In this document: one piece after another, positions 1 to 12,861 of the stretch
How the letters are laid out: every line of letters starts with the position of its first letter
Position numbering within the stretch: the first letter of the stretch is position 1
Assembly: GCF_029962835.1 (NCBI RefSeq)
Contig: NC_080574.1
Coordinates: 37,949,501 to 38,013,500 of the forward strand
Origin: Magnolia sinica
Taxonomy: Eukaryota; Streptophyta; Magnoliopsida; Magnoliales; Magnoliaceae
Direction of reading: 5' to 3'
Length of the DNA: 64,000 bases
Program-made: the position numbers and the translations under genes
The notes under the pieces: model-generated
What the model saw: the letters and a program-made list of their open reading frames with translations, nothing else
Told to the model about the DNA's origin: nothing
The model's database searches: none

Positions 1-284
1 TGCCACCATTGGTCCCACATATCAGCCGTACAGTGGGTGAAGTTAGATGGAGAGGCGTCCGCATTCGGTATGCAGTGGAATCCCACCGATTAAACGAACA
101 GAAGCTCTTTCAAAAACTCATGGGATAGTTGCAATCCCATGAAACCCAAACAGGGCCCGGCGACGCATGGTATACAGATTTACACCACAGTCCCTCGACA
201 ACGCCCTGGGCATCATAAATGCATGGGATGGTTGTAATTTCATCCCATGTAATCCGCTGTAACTCACGCGCCCAAACACGCCCT
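1..284. other. Truncated MITE pieces
   Basis: Fragments with CATGGGATGGTTGTAA/TTGCAATCCCATG words and a terminal CCCAAACACGCCCTAA next to the element at 285. No gene; the window starts inside repeats. Confidence 0.4.
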
Positions 285-884
285 AAGGGCCTGTTTGGCC
301 GGACCGATCCCACGGTATTAGGTGGGATGGGATTCAAAAAACATCATTATTACCCATGGCAGGGACTGTTCTATGTTGCGATAAGCTTAATTCTCTTTTT
401 TATTTGTAATACAGTGGTACATTGAAAGGATATACTCACCATCATTTGAAACTATTGACAATAACACACATGTGTTATATCTAAACCATTTATTTGTTTT
501 GTAACCTCATTTTATGGCATGGGCCTAAAAATGAGGCAGATCCAAAACTTATGTAGCCCCAAAGAAGTTTTCAACGGTAAGTATTCAATCCCCGTTGCTT
601 TCTATGGTGGGGTCCACTTGAGCTTTAGATCTATCTGATTTTTCACCCATGCTCTAAAATGATCTCAAAAAATGGGTGGACGGTGTGGATATAGCCCACA
701 CATCATGGTGGGACCTACACAAGTTACTAACATTGAGTGATATTAGCACGGGACCGATACGATTCCATCTAGCCTACTTCCAAGCTTTTCCACTCTTCCC
801 AAACATGGAGTGGAATTGGCACAGGACCAGATGCAATTCCATCCCACCTAAGCCCATCTAATCCAGCTGGCCAAACAGACCCTA
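285..884. mobile_element. Foldback MITE: Tourist-like shell around a GGGCCC core
   Basis: Ends GGGCCTGTTTGGCCGGACCG and CCAGCTGGCCAAACAGACCC are inverted, with TAA words on both sides as in PIF/Harbinger insertions. The interior (about 455-720) is a shortened copy of the common core (AAAAATGAGGCAGATCCAAA, GGTGGGGTCCACTTGAGC, GTGGACGGTGTGGATATAGC). Confidence 0.7.
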
Positions 885-967
885 AAAGTTGCTGGCAAAC
901 TACTTTCTCTCCGCGTGCATTGAGCGTGCCAAACACACCGGTCGCATAGAATACGCCACGCTCGAGG

Positions 968-1661
968 TTTGAGAGGGAGAAGACGGCAGCAGAAATACCA
1001 AATCGCCTGCAGCTGCTGCAATCGACCGAATGGCATAAAAGCCGCTTCTTATTGTCTGCTCTCCATTTGTCTCATTCTCTCTCTCTCTCTTACCCTTTTC
1101 TCCCTTGTTTTCTTCCTTTTCCAAACTTCTTCCGCTGTAGGCATCTCCCCTCTAAAATGGCAATTCTTCTCCATCCTTCTCCGTTTTCTTCTTTGTCCTC
1201 TCTCCTTCTTCCACAACAAAATCCTATCTCTTTTCTCAGCTTCAAAATCGCAGAATTCTCTACTTCGAATCGCTGGAAGGAGCTCTGGAGGAGCGGCAAC
1301 GGCATCTTGAGCAGTTCCTCGCTGTGGTGGAAGGGTTCAAACGCTCCTTCCCTTTCTTTGTTCTTTTTCCTTCGAAGGTCAGAGCTTAGATCAGTTTTCC
1401 TTTCAAAATCCTACAATTCTGCCGCAGATTGCTGGAAAGAGCTCGGAAGGAGCGGAAATGGTGTCTCTGAAGTAGTTCTGTTTGAAGTGTGTCTCTTTCT
1501 CTGCTCCTTTTTGTTGAAAAGTCAAACCTGAGATCGCTTCTCGGAGTTGAAACTGTAGACATCTGATGTATATCTGTGTTTATCGATTCTCCTCCTTTTC
1601 TTCTAGACAAAAACTCTAGATCGCTTCTCATATTCGAAACCCAAAGTCACCAGGAGTGGAA
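968..1661 (+). promoter_or_regulatory. 5' leader of the LIN-like gene with repeats and upstream ORFs
   Basis: Pyrimidine-rich leader (CT run about 1072-1092). It carries three diverged copies of one motif, at about 1265-1310, 1428-1470 and 1650-1668; the third contains the start codon of the protein. The second copy creates a six-codon upstream ORF (ATG 1458 to TAG 1475, MVSLK). A longer open frame runs from ATG 1157 to a stop at 1529-1531 (124 codons) and would block scanning if the transcript started upstream of it, so either transcription starts later or a leader intron is removed. No convincing TATA box was found. Confidence 0.4.
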
Positions 1662-4639
1662 ATGGCATCTCTGCAGGAGCTTCTTGCAGAGGAAGGGTTT
1701 AGAGGTGGGAAAACGTCATTGCGTTCCTCAGGGACCTTTTTCGGATTGAAGGCTGTAAGTATGCCGCTTTATCTTTACCATGAACAGAGTCCTGTAGCTT
1801 CTGCACCAAATGTTGGAATTAGGACTGAAAGGACTAGGTCCGATGTTTCTAAGCATGGATCTAGAATCGAATTGCAGAAAAATGAGAGAGCCAGAGTTAG
1901 GAGATCTAGGACTGATCTGCATGAAATTGAGAGGTTGGTCGTCGAATCTAAGAAAAGCATGCGGGATATTAAGATAGATGAAGAAAGAGAATGTGATGAT
2001 CTCCGTGATGATGATATATTGAGTGTTAGATCATCTGGAAATTTTCGGTATAAAGTGAGGAATAATACCGAATTCCTGCCAAACACAAAGTTAGATGATA
2101 GGAGTTGGAAACATGTGCATGAAAATGAGAGTTTCAGTGATGGGTCTTTGAATGAATCTCAGGAACATGATAGAGTGAAAGATAAATTTATCAATGATTT
2201 GCAGGAAACTGAGAGTTATGAAGAAAGAACTAGGAAGGATTTACTGAGAGATGAGAGACATGGAAATAGATCTACGAAACACCTAATGGTAAAAATGAGC
2301 TCTAGCAAAAACTCTCGTAATAGAAGCTCACAGAATAACAAAAAGTCTGGTGAGCTTCAGTCTCAGAGGCAGCTGAAACTCGAACAGATGGTTTCTGAAC
2401 CTGCACTCGATGAAGTTGCTATCCAAGCTATGATTTCAATCCTTAGTGGTTATATCAGACGTTTTCTCAAAGACAAGAATTTCCGATCATCGCTTCGTCA
2501 CAATTGTATGTCTTGTCTAAATTTCACAAAAACAAGGGAAGGTGCAAACAGTGCAGTTGCAGTCAATCTCAAACAGGCAATCGAAGGAGTAGAAAGAGTT
2601 GCCGAGGAATTGGGAAGTCCGAAGGAATTGAAGAAAGTTTCTTTACAGCTGAGCGTCATTGCTGGCTTGAATTCAAAGGATTTAAAGGACGGGTTTACAT
2701 CTGGGATTTCCAATTCACATTTGGCCGCCTGTGCCCATCTTTACCTTAGTCTGATTTATAAGCTCCAGAAGAAAGATAGGGCTTCAGCGAAGCATCTTCT
2801 GCAGGTTTTCTGTGACTCACCCTTTCAAGCACGGATGACTTTGTTGCCCGATCTGTGGGACCATCTTTTCCTTCCTCATCTTTCACATTTGAGGGTGTGG
2901 TATGATCAAGAAGCTGAGGCCATAACAAAATCATCGAGCAAGCCGAGGAAAATAAAACTTCTTGAGAAAGTGTATAATGAAATATTGGATAGTGGTACTT
3001 ATCAGTTTGCAGTTTATTACAAGGAATGGCTTACTGCTGGAACTGAAGCCCCTCCCCTTCCATCTATTCATATCCCTAAAACATCTGTTTTCGGAGTTTC
3101 ACGAGGTGGTTCACATGGACCATCTCCTGAGCCAGAATCCAGTCCAGTTCGTTCTATCTCTTCTCAGCCAATGATCAGCAAAAGATTATATGAAGCTGTT
3201 TTTGGTCGTTCTAATACATTGAATGGAACTGATGAATTTAAGGATGGAAAAGGGGAGGAGAATTTTAGTACTGGCATGAGAAGCTTTGATGGTTCCATTG
3301 AAGAAAATGACAATGTAAGAACTTACTCTCCAAAGCCTGAAACTTATACGGGACAACACATGGTAGAAGACCCAAGAAAGAAGTCACCCAAGGCTGCATC
3401 TCTTCATGTAAGTAGTTCTATTTGTTTTTTCGTGATTTATTATTTTATTTTCCTTTGTCTCTGACTTTCTTCTAGATGATGCCAAAAAGTCGTTGAATGA
3501 AAACTCATGCAGCTTCATCTGATTTTGTATCAATTAGGTTCATGTGAACTTTGTGGGCATTCATCTGAGAGAACATCAGGTGTCAATCAGCCTAATTACG
3601 TATCTTATATGTGAACTTCATGGGCATTCATCTGAATGAACATCAGGTGTCAGTTAGCCTAACTACGTATCTTATATGCTGCCACCATTGGTTAGACACT
3701 AAGATCCTAGGGTTCCAAGTTGCACGTCACACTAAGATCCTAGGGTTCCAAGTTGCATGTTGTGTCAATGGAAGGATGATTATGTGGATGCTATTTGTTC
3801 GATTTTCATCCTTTCTAATTGAATCTTTTCATGTCTATATTTTCTTTAGTATTATGTCTCAGGCAATGAAATCCTGTTAGGGCTTGCGTTGAGTCAATCA
3901 TCATCATCATCATTGCCTTATCTCAGCTATTTGCATCCAGCTTATTCCTGACATCAACCCTCTTTTGGCCAGGCTGGGGACTTGTTTGCTGATCACTTCT
4001 GGGCGGTGTTGGATGTGCTGAGTCAACCTACTTAGAAAATGAAAGTCTTGTTGACTCTTTAAAGACTCAACAAGAATCAATAAATTCTCAGTAAAGCCAA
4101 CCCCTGTTTTGTCTTATGATTAAAACCTAGAGTTAATCGTTTCCTGAAAATTTTACTGTGAATTAATATGCTTTGCGGTTGTGTACTTGATTCAACATCT
4201 CTCTCTGGTCCATTGATCATGTAAAGGTGGCTGACTCTACAAATGTGTTTAGTTAGATGATGGACATTCTTTTGAGAGGGGGAGCATTTGAGGGTCCCTT
4301 TGAATGTATGTTTCCGTCATGTGGTTAGAGAGGCTAATGAAGCTGTTGCTTCCCTTGTGAGGGAAGGAGCGATTATAGGACCACTCATAGACTTGCCCTT
4401 TTTAGCAAATAGGTATCCACTGATTGCGAGGTCACTGGAGTCACCGCCAAAGACATCCGCGGTAGCATAAGCTGCCACGGAATGTCTGGGAACTTTCGAA
4501 AGGTCCCCCGCCATGAGACTAAAGTAGATTCTTTAACTCTCCTTCATATGTTTTTACTTTTTTCTCAATAAAACTTTTTATTCATCTGAAAATAATAATA
4601 ACGACAACAACAGCAGCAACAACAGCAACAACAACAGCC

Positions 4640-4671
<32 letters not shown>

Positions 4672-7600
4672 TATTATTATTATTATTAATTACTAATAAA
4701 AAAATTTACTTTATAAATGATGCTTTGGCCACGGTGGAACCAATCACTTTAGAGTCTTAGTCCCCCCTTCTCCAGGAGCTCTGCCGAGTGGTTTAATGTC
4801 ATTGAAAAATTTCATTCCAGCTGTATCAGCAACGTGATTTCCCAAATTATAGTTGAAAGTTTCTCTTGCCTTCCCTCCCTCTCACTTTACTGCATCAGCC
4901 TAATACATATATATGAGGTCATGATTGATTACATCATTCTCCACACTCTGCAGGAAGATGGACTGTTATTGACACCTGACAATGAATGGGGATTGCATCA
5001 AGTGGCTGCTGAGTTAACAGAACTTGAAGAAGAAGCTGACCTTACAAAGCTTTCCCAGAACAACTCTGGGAGCACCATGATGCTGCATCTGCCTTCACAT
5101 ACAAAAGCAAATGAGCTTACTCTTAAGAAGCTAGCAAAAGCTATTTTCCAACAGCAGAACAGGGATTCCCCAGATTCCGTTGACCCTGATTCTCTGTTGC
5201 AGTCAAAGTGCATGCCAGTGTTCGATTTGTATAATGATGTACTGAAAATTGTTGATTTCCTTTTTTGGTTTTCTGAGCAATATCTATCATTAGATTCTGA
5301 CCATTGCTAATTTCAAACTCCCTTTGAGTGCAGCAAAGCAGCATACAATCCTGTACAAAATGTAACTTCACTAAAGCAGGGTTGGCATCTACAACCTTGA
5401 ATGTTGACTTGCCCACAACGAATTCTAGGTAAGAATTTGTTTATTCTTCTGCCAAGACTTCCTTTCTTCCTGAACAGTCTTGAAAACTACTCATGATTAT
5501 CTATTACCAGTGCAGGGCCCTGTAGAAGTTCTGAACATTTTGAAAGAAGCTCTTACTTCTCTAGTATTCCCAAGGATTTCATCTGCCCTTTAACAGGCCA
5601 GTTGTTTGAAGACCCTGTGACAATAGAAACTGGTCAGACCTTTGAGCGAGTGGCCCTTAAGGAATGGCTCGATCGAGGCAACAGAACATGCCCAGTGACT
5701 GGGAAAACTCTAGGGTCTAGAGCAATTCCAATCACTAATTTTGTCTTGAAGCGAATTGTTGATGGGTGGAAATCTGAACATTGTAGAAATCTCTTGGTCT
5801 TTGCCAATCAGATAGCTGGTTGCTCGATTAAACATGTAGATAGATCCAAGGACGAAGCAGCTTTATTCATATTGGAGCAACTTCTCATTGGTTTCAACTC
5901 AGAAGAAGCAATGGAGAATGCTAAACACCTCATCTCTCTTGGAGGCTTGCAGTTCCTTGTCCAGAGGTTTGAATTTGGGGATTTGGATGAGAAAACACGT
6001 GTCACTGCACTTCTATCATGTTGCATCAAGGCTGATGGTGGTTGCAGAAATTACTTAGCAAGAAACATTAAAGAATCATGTCTTATTGAGCTCCTCCATA
6101 GTAAGCAAGTTAGATCAAGAAAAAATGCTGTGTTGCTGCTGACTGAACTGATTTGCCTCAACAGGTCTGTCAGATTGTGTTTTGTTTTTCATTTGTCATA
6201 ATGGTCAATGGGTTCTTTGTTCTTTGCAGTTACTAATTATCCTTTTGCAAGGGAGCCACAACATGCACCCTCCTGATTGACATATTTGACCACCCTCATA
6301 GACTGATCACATTTCTTATTTTTGGGCATCACAGGAGGACGATTGTAACATCATTCTTGAATGGCTTGCAGAAAGAGGGGATCATGAATACCCTGCATGT
6401 TCTTCTTGTCTACCTCCAGAGCTCCTCATTTGAGCAAAAACCCCTGGTCTCCGTACTTCTCTTGCATTTTGATCTTCTGGTATGCTTCTTAACAAGTGTT
6501 CCATATTGTTTTAGTGTTGAGTTTGAATATCTGACTCAATTCACAATCCCATAATTCATCCTCATTGCATTAAGTGAAAATGTGAATTTGATTTGTGATA
6601 TGAACTATTTTGTAATGTTTATTGATGTTGTTTAGTCTGGAACTAGTTTAATTGGACCAGCAAACTTAGCTGATTTTACCCAGTGTGTTTGTTTTTTGAA
6701 ATTTTATGCAAGGATCCCAGTCATGGCCTTCTCTTATTTGTTAGGATGTGTTTGTTTTTCTGCAATACCTCTGAAATGAAAATGATATCTGCAGAATCCT
6801 ACTTTTCTCCATTTGCAGAAAACAAAAAAAATGTGTAGATCCGTTTTCCATTTCGAAGTTTATCCACAAAAAACATGGGTTTCAATTTCGCCCAAAAAAA
6901 AACGTTAAATTGATTTCCAACGTACTGAAATAAGGTGGGTGACTTTTTGACCATTGCCATTTTTATATTTTCTCATAAATCCATGGAAAACTGCATGCAA
7001 AACAAATGAGAATATTCCTTGTGGAATCCACTGTTTTCCATTTCTGACCGATTCCATGTTCATTTTCCATATCCACATTTTGGTTTCTAACAAAACAGAA
7101 TGCTTCCTTAAATCTTTTTTTGTTTTTTCCGGTGATTTTTTTTTTTGATAGGTAAGCTGGGCACAGACCAAAGGGCTCAATGTTGAAACACAGGCTCTAT
7201 CTACCATTGAACTACGGAGTCGAACCCAACTGGTGGTGACTCAAATTGATTCATTTTCCCAGATTTACCAAATTATTTCATCGTTATGTATAGAAGAGTG
7301 ACCAGTTATTTTGCTGTGCAAAAAATGTTCATGGTATCTTAAGATGTGAGGAAAATTCTGTAGCACAATTTCTTGTAACTATGCTATTGAAATTCACTTA
7401 TCATTTTTATTGTGCATGGAGCTCTTCTCTCTCACCCATGCATTTTTTTTCCTTATCAATTTCCATCTGCATATTTTTATTTTAACATTATTATGAGGGT
7501 TTCTTTTGAGGAAAATGTAGTAGAACAGTTTTTTGTACATATTTCTTATTTTAAAATTATGAGGGTTTCTTTTGCTTGTTTCAGGATTGTCTCTCCACTT

Positions 7601-10600
7601 AGCAAATTTCGGCAAAAACTAGAATCCATATAGTGCTGTTTGGATTGTTTTTTGAGATAAATGCATGGCCATTTTCCTTTTCATTATTTACTGTTATGTA
7701 CTCGAATGGTCATAAAAGGTTGAAGATCCATTCCAAAGCTTCCATATTACTGGTCATTGTTGATAATCTCTGGTATTGTGTATTTTCTAAAAAAAAATTA
7801 AGGTAGTTTTGAATTCTGATAGGGACAATTTTGAATTTAGTAGTATTTTCATCCTCTGAAAAACTGGAATGTGCAGCTTGTTTATGCTCTTTCTTCCCAG
7901 GATGACGCCTTATTTTTCATTTTTTAAAGCAACAATGAAGCAAGTATATCTAACTTTGATAGAGCATTCTTATCATCACTGATTGACATTTCTATCTGAG
8001 ATATCTAAAGGATGATGGAAGTGCCCCTTGAGATTGAATTATCTTTGAAAAAAAAGCTTGAGTCGTCCAAATCTACAGATGGGTGATTTTGAATTTTAAA
8101 GAGTTCTGTTTTCAAAATTTGGAACCTTAGTACTTGGACAAAAGTGGACCCTAGTAAACTTTAGATTGAGCCAACAAGGAATTTGATATTTATTGGAACA
8201 ACGTCATTTCAGGTAGAGCCCCAAAAGTATAGCATATACAGAGAAGAGGCTGTTGATGCTATTATAGCTGCTCTTAACTGCAGTTTGGTGGATGAAGAAG
8301 TAAAGGAACAATGTTGCAGGGCTCTTCTTATCTTGGGGGGGCATTTTTCACACTCTGGAGAGGTATTGACTGAGACTTGGCTACTAAAGCAGGCAGGATT
8401 CTTTGATATTCAGGATGCCAACTCCCTCGATGATGATGAGGACATCCAAATTGACGAGGCCATTTCATGGGTACGTTCAAATGTCTTTCTTTCCCTATTG
8501 CCAGTAGTTCCTATTGCAAGTTGTAAAGTGATTTAGGCAGAGTTTGGATTTTTTATTTTTTATTTTTTTGCAAAAATTTGGAACTACGCGTGGATGTAAT
8601 TTTTATTCTTGTAAAATCTTAAATCTTAAGTATTGATTAGGCTACTTTTCATGGGTGGGAATTGAAATTTTAAAACTGGTGGTGTGAAAAGGGTGCCTTT
8701 TATGAATTCTGAGAAATTCTACTTGGTAGAACTTCCGAAAATCTTGAAAGAATTAAGCAGCAGCTAATTTTGCATTTCTTGGTTCACGAAAACTACTTCA
8801 TCGAAACACAATCTTAGGATTGTCAGTTGAACATTTAGAGTTCTTACCTGATCTGCCAGGTTTTTTACCTGTAGGCTTTGAGGTTATAAATACTACTTCC
8901 GGTTGTTGCTTCATGTCTGGAAAGTTAGGAATCCCTTTTTCTGCCTTTATGGTTTACCTCTCTCTTGTCTTCTTCTTCTTCTTCTTCTTTTTGGTTTTTG
9001 ATTTTTGTTTTTCTGGTTTATCATTTTTTTTGAGCTTTCTCAGAGATAGGGTTCATCGTTGATGATATCCTCAATTGAAGTTGTGATTCCATTTTCAGGA
9101 GGAAGAAGAAAAGGCAAGTGAAGACTGGTTGAGGAACTTGGCAGCACTGCTGCTCGGTAATGGAAAGAAGTCATTCCTAGAGAGTATCTCCAAGTGTATA
9201 AGCTCTGAGAATCCAGATTTGGTGAGGGCATGCCTCACCACAGTAGCATGGCTGAGCCGCTCTCTTGCTTCTATGCTGGATGCTGAATTCCAGCTATCTG
9301 CATTCTCATCTCTCATCCATCCATTGAAACAGCAGTTGGAGAATGAGCGAGTCGAGCATAGAGTACTTGCTTCTCTGTCCCTTCTCAATTTCAGCGAGAT
9401 CTCAGGTGAGTTAGATTTCAGTTTATTTATTTATTTATTTCCTATTGCTGTTGCCTCTCTGGGATTGTAGTATTAGCTGTTTATTCCAGGCACCTCATGA
9501 CATCCAAAGATTCCAAACCGAAGATATGTGATTAACCGTGAGTTTAGTGTCTGAATATTTAACTTGGGGACAGAGGGTTGGAGACATGGCAGTGGCTTGA
9601 TGGGGCCTCCTTAGGGCTGAAAGTCGGGCGGGTTCAACCCGACCGACCCGTGACCGACCCGACATTAGGTTGAGCTCGAGCAGGATGTATCGGGTTCGGT
9701 CTCAGGCTTGGGCTATACAAACACCAACCCGATAAAACTTAGGTCGGGCTCGGGTTGAGGTCTCGGGTTGCCCGATCCAACCCGAACCTAATCAATATAT
9801 AAGTTACTTATAAATTATAATTGAGTGTGGATCGTCTGCGTTGAAGGCACAGGAAATTCCAGTGCCATCGGGTCTCATTGGTCCACGTCATTTCTGATGA
9901 CTGAAGCTAACAAGATACGCCGGATTTCTCTCTCCCAAGTAGATTGCATGCTACACAACACGACCTTTAAAGGAGTAGTTGTCCTATATTTTAGCTTGTT
10001 TGTTTAGAAAAAAAATGAAGTATTTTACGATAAGTAACTACATATATAATTAATAAAATCATAGGTACAACATGTATTGAAATATAATAGACTAATGTAA
10101 TAACAAAAATATTAGCATGTATCCACCCAACCAACCTGACTGAGCCCGCTTGGGTTGGGCTTGGGTTGAGAATTCCCAACCCGAGGTTGGGTTAGGGTTG
10201 AGGTATAGGTACCTTGGGTTGGGCTAGGGTTGAGCACCAACCTGCCTGACTTTCAGCCCTAGGCCTCCTACATGCTTCTTGACTGGATTCTTACATAGAA
10301 GTGCAGATGACTGCAAGAATGTCCATATTTGGTCGATATCACTTGCACGAATCTTTTGTTAAGGGCTGTGCTCCTGCCTCAAGATCTTTCATACCCACTC
10401 CAGCTCCTTCTGGCAACTAAGCTCTGGGGTGCACTCCAGTGGTACTGGATAGATGTGGGGCCCATGTGATGTATACACAACATTCGACCTGTCCATCAGA
10501 TGTGTTGCCTCACGTTACCCCTAGGTCTTGAAAAATAAGCCCAAATGCAAAACTCAGGTGGGTCACGGCACAAGTTGAGAGGGGATGCACACCCTTGATT

Positions 10601-11404
10601 TGCGTGGGGGGCTCACATGTTGTGGATACAGAATCCATGCCGTCCAGATCATTCATCTTCCCTGGATGAAGGGTCAGGGAAAAATGCAGGCTGTTCAAAA
10701 ACTCAGGTGGGCCTTGGTGAGAATCAGGGTGGGCGTCCCCTCCCACCTTCCCTTTGCTTTGGCCCACCAGAGTTTTGGGTCTAGCTGATTTTCAGGCCCT
10801 GATGGTAACCTGAGAAGACATGCGATGGACGGATTGGATGTGACACATATACTGCATGGGCCCGACATCTTCCTGGTACCACTGTAAGCTTACGGTAGTG
10901 ACAGTACCACTGGAGCGTACCTCCTAAGCACTGGCATGTATGAACACATGTATGATGTGTGTCGGTTCATGAGCTGTTTGTTTAACTCATGGGAAAGTGT
11001 GGGCGCAAATGTTTGCTTCTTGAAGTGCATCTGATGGTCAAATATATGAACAATTGCACATGCACTGGGCCAGCATGAATTCAGTCTAGATTTACATGTG
11101 GTTTGCTGTCGCTTATTCAAGCTAACATTAAAACATATATCATGCTTGATAGGTTTTGCATGCATGTGATCTTCATACGCCCTCTTGAACACACACTTGC
11201 AAGAGGACATGCATAGGCCGAATTTTCACTCTCCAGTTTGTTTTGAGATGACAACAGTGCTCTGTTGCCTTGTTATTTGTTGCAGAATGTCGGGTCCTGC
11301 TTATGACATTCGCAGTAGAGATTGTGGCTCCTCTACACGACCTTGCAGAAGTCACATGGACAGCAAAACAGCTCCATTCCATGATTTCAGGGAACTCCCC
11401 GTAG
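1662..11404 (+). CDS. U-box/ARM-repeat E3 ubiquitin-protein ligase, LIN (CERBERUS)-like
   Basis: Putative RING/U-box-type E3 ligase that would transfer ubiquitin from an E2 to substrates. Exons read by eye: 1662-3407, 4954-about 5238, 5334-5428, 5511-6164, 6335-6479, 8213-8470, 9099-9405, 11286-11404; all have GT-AG borders and matching phases, giving about 1,202 residues. The start ATG at 1662 opens with MASLQELLAEEGF; the GTG six bases earlier is not a plant start. Exon 1 (residues 1-582) has a charged, Ser/Arg-rich N-terminus followed by a helical domain (from about residue 240) typical of LIN-family N-termini. The U-box is in exon 4 (about 728-800: IPKDFICPLTGQLFEDPV, then the TCPVTGK stretch). 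Later exons are leucine-rich ARM/HEAT-like helices ending in ISGNSP and stop. No WD40 repeats follow, unlike nodulation LIN/CERBERUS as I recall it. The exon 2 donor is uncertain (5217 or 5238, both in phase). Not a nodulation claim: only family resemblance is seen. Confidence 0.86.
3544..3677. repeat. Tandem duplication, two 67-bp units, in intron 1
   Basis: Two adjacent units beginning GTGAACTT, each containing GGGCATTCATCTGA and ending in ACGTATCTTATAT, differ at only a few positions. A second short tandem pair (about 30 bp, AGATCCTAGGGTTCCAAGTT) follows at about 3701-3757. Both lie in intron 1 of the LIN-like gene and have no coding sense. Confidence 0.8.
4225..4690 (+). mobile_element. 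3' end fragment of a LINE (RNase H tail) plus (AAC)n tract
   Basis: Within intron 1, frame 4288-4470 reads FRHVVREANEAVASLVREG, the C-terminal motif of the RNase H domain found in plant L1-type LINEs (compare FSHIFRERNSVADALARL in the LINE at 49 kb). It is followed by a short 3' UTR with CTCAATAAAA and an imperfect AAC/AAT-rich tail at about 4585-4690. Only the last few hundred bases of the element remain, so it is a 5'-truncated insertion. Confidence 0.65.
7136..7240 (-). mobile_element. tRNA-derived SINE in intron 5 of the LIN-like gene
   Basis: Read on the minus strand there is an A-box-like TAGTTCAATGGTAGA about 30 bases from the start, a weaker B-box-like stretch, and a terminal poly(A) seen as a T run at about 7136-7146. 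Size (about 105 bp) and layout fit a short SINE or SINE fragment. Not a functional tRNA gene: no cloverleaf can be built. Confidence 0.5.
9612..10261. mobile_element. Non-autonomous hAT element, 650 bp, 8-bp TSD, in intron 7 of the LIN-like gene
   Basis: Terminal inverted repeats begin TAGGGCTGAAAGTCGGGC and end AACCTGCCTGACTTTCAGCC plus CTA. The flanks carry an identical 8-bp duplication GGCCTCCT at 9604-9611 and 10262-10269, the hallmark of hAT transposition. The subterminal regions are rich in CCCGAC/GGGTTG words, which could be transposase-binding repeats; the centre is AT-rich and has no transposase ORF. Confidence 0.92.
10421..10928. mobile_element. Foldback MITE in intron 7 of the LIN-like gene
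   Basis: The left end GCTCTGGGGTGCACTCCAGT is matched by an inverted right end (GTACCACTGGAGCGTACC region at about 10,900-10,925). The interior contains GGGCCC-type words and no ORF of note. About 510 bp; insertion-site duplication not resolved. Confidence 0.65.
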
Positions 11405-12860
11405 GTTCTTCTACAGGCAAGAGGAAATGTGGAAATTAGAGTAGAAATTTACCCACACTGGGTGATTTATCTGTATTTTGATAGAAATGATTGGTTTTGA
11501 GAGTAAATATGGTTGAAACTGCATTGCTTCGTTTTGAGTGTTGTGGATCTTTATTACTGTATGTGTGTCATCCAAACGGAAAATGCCAATTATGGATGCA
11601 GGAGATAGGGTGTGTATATATATATATATATGACAAGGACAGTCGTGATGTGGTGTTTTTTGTTGCTGTTGCTACATTATATTCAGTCTACTTGGTGATG
11701 GTTACTGATAATCAGGCCGAAGTTGTCTATTGCTAAAAAGGAATTTCATACTTTTTTTTTAATTTTTTTTTATGGTATTTAAATACATTTGAGATATTGT
11801 TTCTAGTATGCCAAGCCTGCTTCGATAGCCTCATCTGACCACTGGCTTTTTCTGCTCCCTCAACTGCTCAGTAGCTTATCATGATCTTCTACCTGATCCA
11901 ACTCAAACTAATGGTGATGGCACCCCACCTTGAGTTTTTGGGCCTTTTTTTTTTTTTGCTTCTGTGCTTTTCAGAAAATATCCTGCTCTCAGAAACGATC
12001 ATAGTTAGGGTGTCCCACCTTTAGTTCCAAATTCATCTTGTTTGCGTTGAAATTTGTTTCCTAGGCTTAAAACCAGGGAAAGGTGCGCGACTACAAGATC
12101 TCTAATACATATAATTACTGTTAAATAAAATGAGAGGAACTCATTTTTTAGGCTCTGACAAACAGGGTAATATTCTTGAGCCTGTTATATTTCATTTGCT
12201 TCACTTTTTTCAGATGAACCATGCTTTAGTATTTCAAACAGAGTCAGGAAAGCTGTTTTTTAGTGCCTTAGAGGACCTTATGCCATATGCTCTTCTTTCT
12301 ACATATAGTCTCGGATTAGCAAGGCTTCAATCTCAATCAACTTTTCTCATATTAGAATAACAGAATTTGATGCTAGGTTCTGGAACCGTTTGTTAAACAT
12401 GAGAATTTCAGGCACAACTAACTGCGCATGGGGCCCACTGTGATGAGTGTAGCCTATCTAGTAGGGTTGCCCTACCATGACATTGGATGCCCCCAACAAT
12501 CATATCCAATCATCAGGTGAGCTCCACTATAGAGAGCAATGGACAACTGCCCAAAACATACAAATTTTACAGGTGTATGTGTTGTATGAAAACATTCTAG
12601 GCGCATATAGATAAGGTCTAGTGTAGTGTACAAGTTCCATGCAGATACATTTTTGCATCTTTACAAGTTTTATAGGTTAAAAGCTTAAAATCTAGAAATG
12701 TTGTGGAGGATCAGTTCTCATGCATACACTCCTGCTCTTTATACATTGGGAGTTATTTGATATACTCTGGCAGGGTGATATCAGCTTAAACTATACTTTT
12801 TAACTTTTAAGTAGCTCATAATCCTAAAATCAGATTAGTTTGAACAATCATCATCTCTAA
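11405..12860. other. 3' flank of the LIN-like gene, no gene seen
   Basis: Presumed 3' UTR followed by AT-rich sequence. It includes a short (TA)n run near 11,617-11,632 and, at about 12,425-12,620, a weak fragment resembling the GGGCCCAC foldback family. No ORF with recognisable protein similarity. Confidence 0.5.
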
Positions 12861-12861
12861 G

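Noticed and set aside
1090-1305. Minus-strand frame in the LIN-like leader
   Set aside because: Low-complexity complement of the CT-rich leader.
1656-1661. GTG upstream start for the LIN-like protein
   Set aside because: Plant initiation uses ATG; the conserved N-terminus begins at the ATG at 1662.
7136-7240. A functional tRNA gene on the minus strand
   Set aside because: Same reasoning: A-box-like sequence with a poly(A) tail and no foldable cloverleaf.
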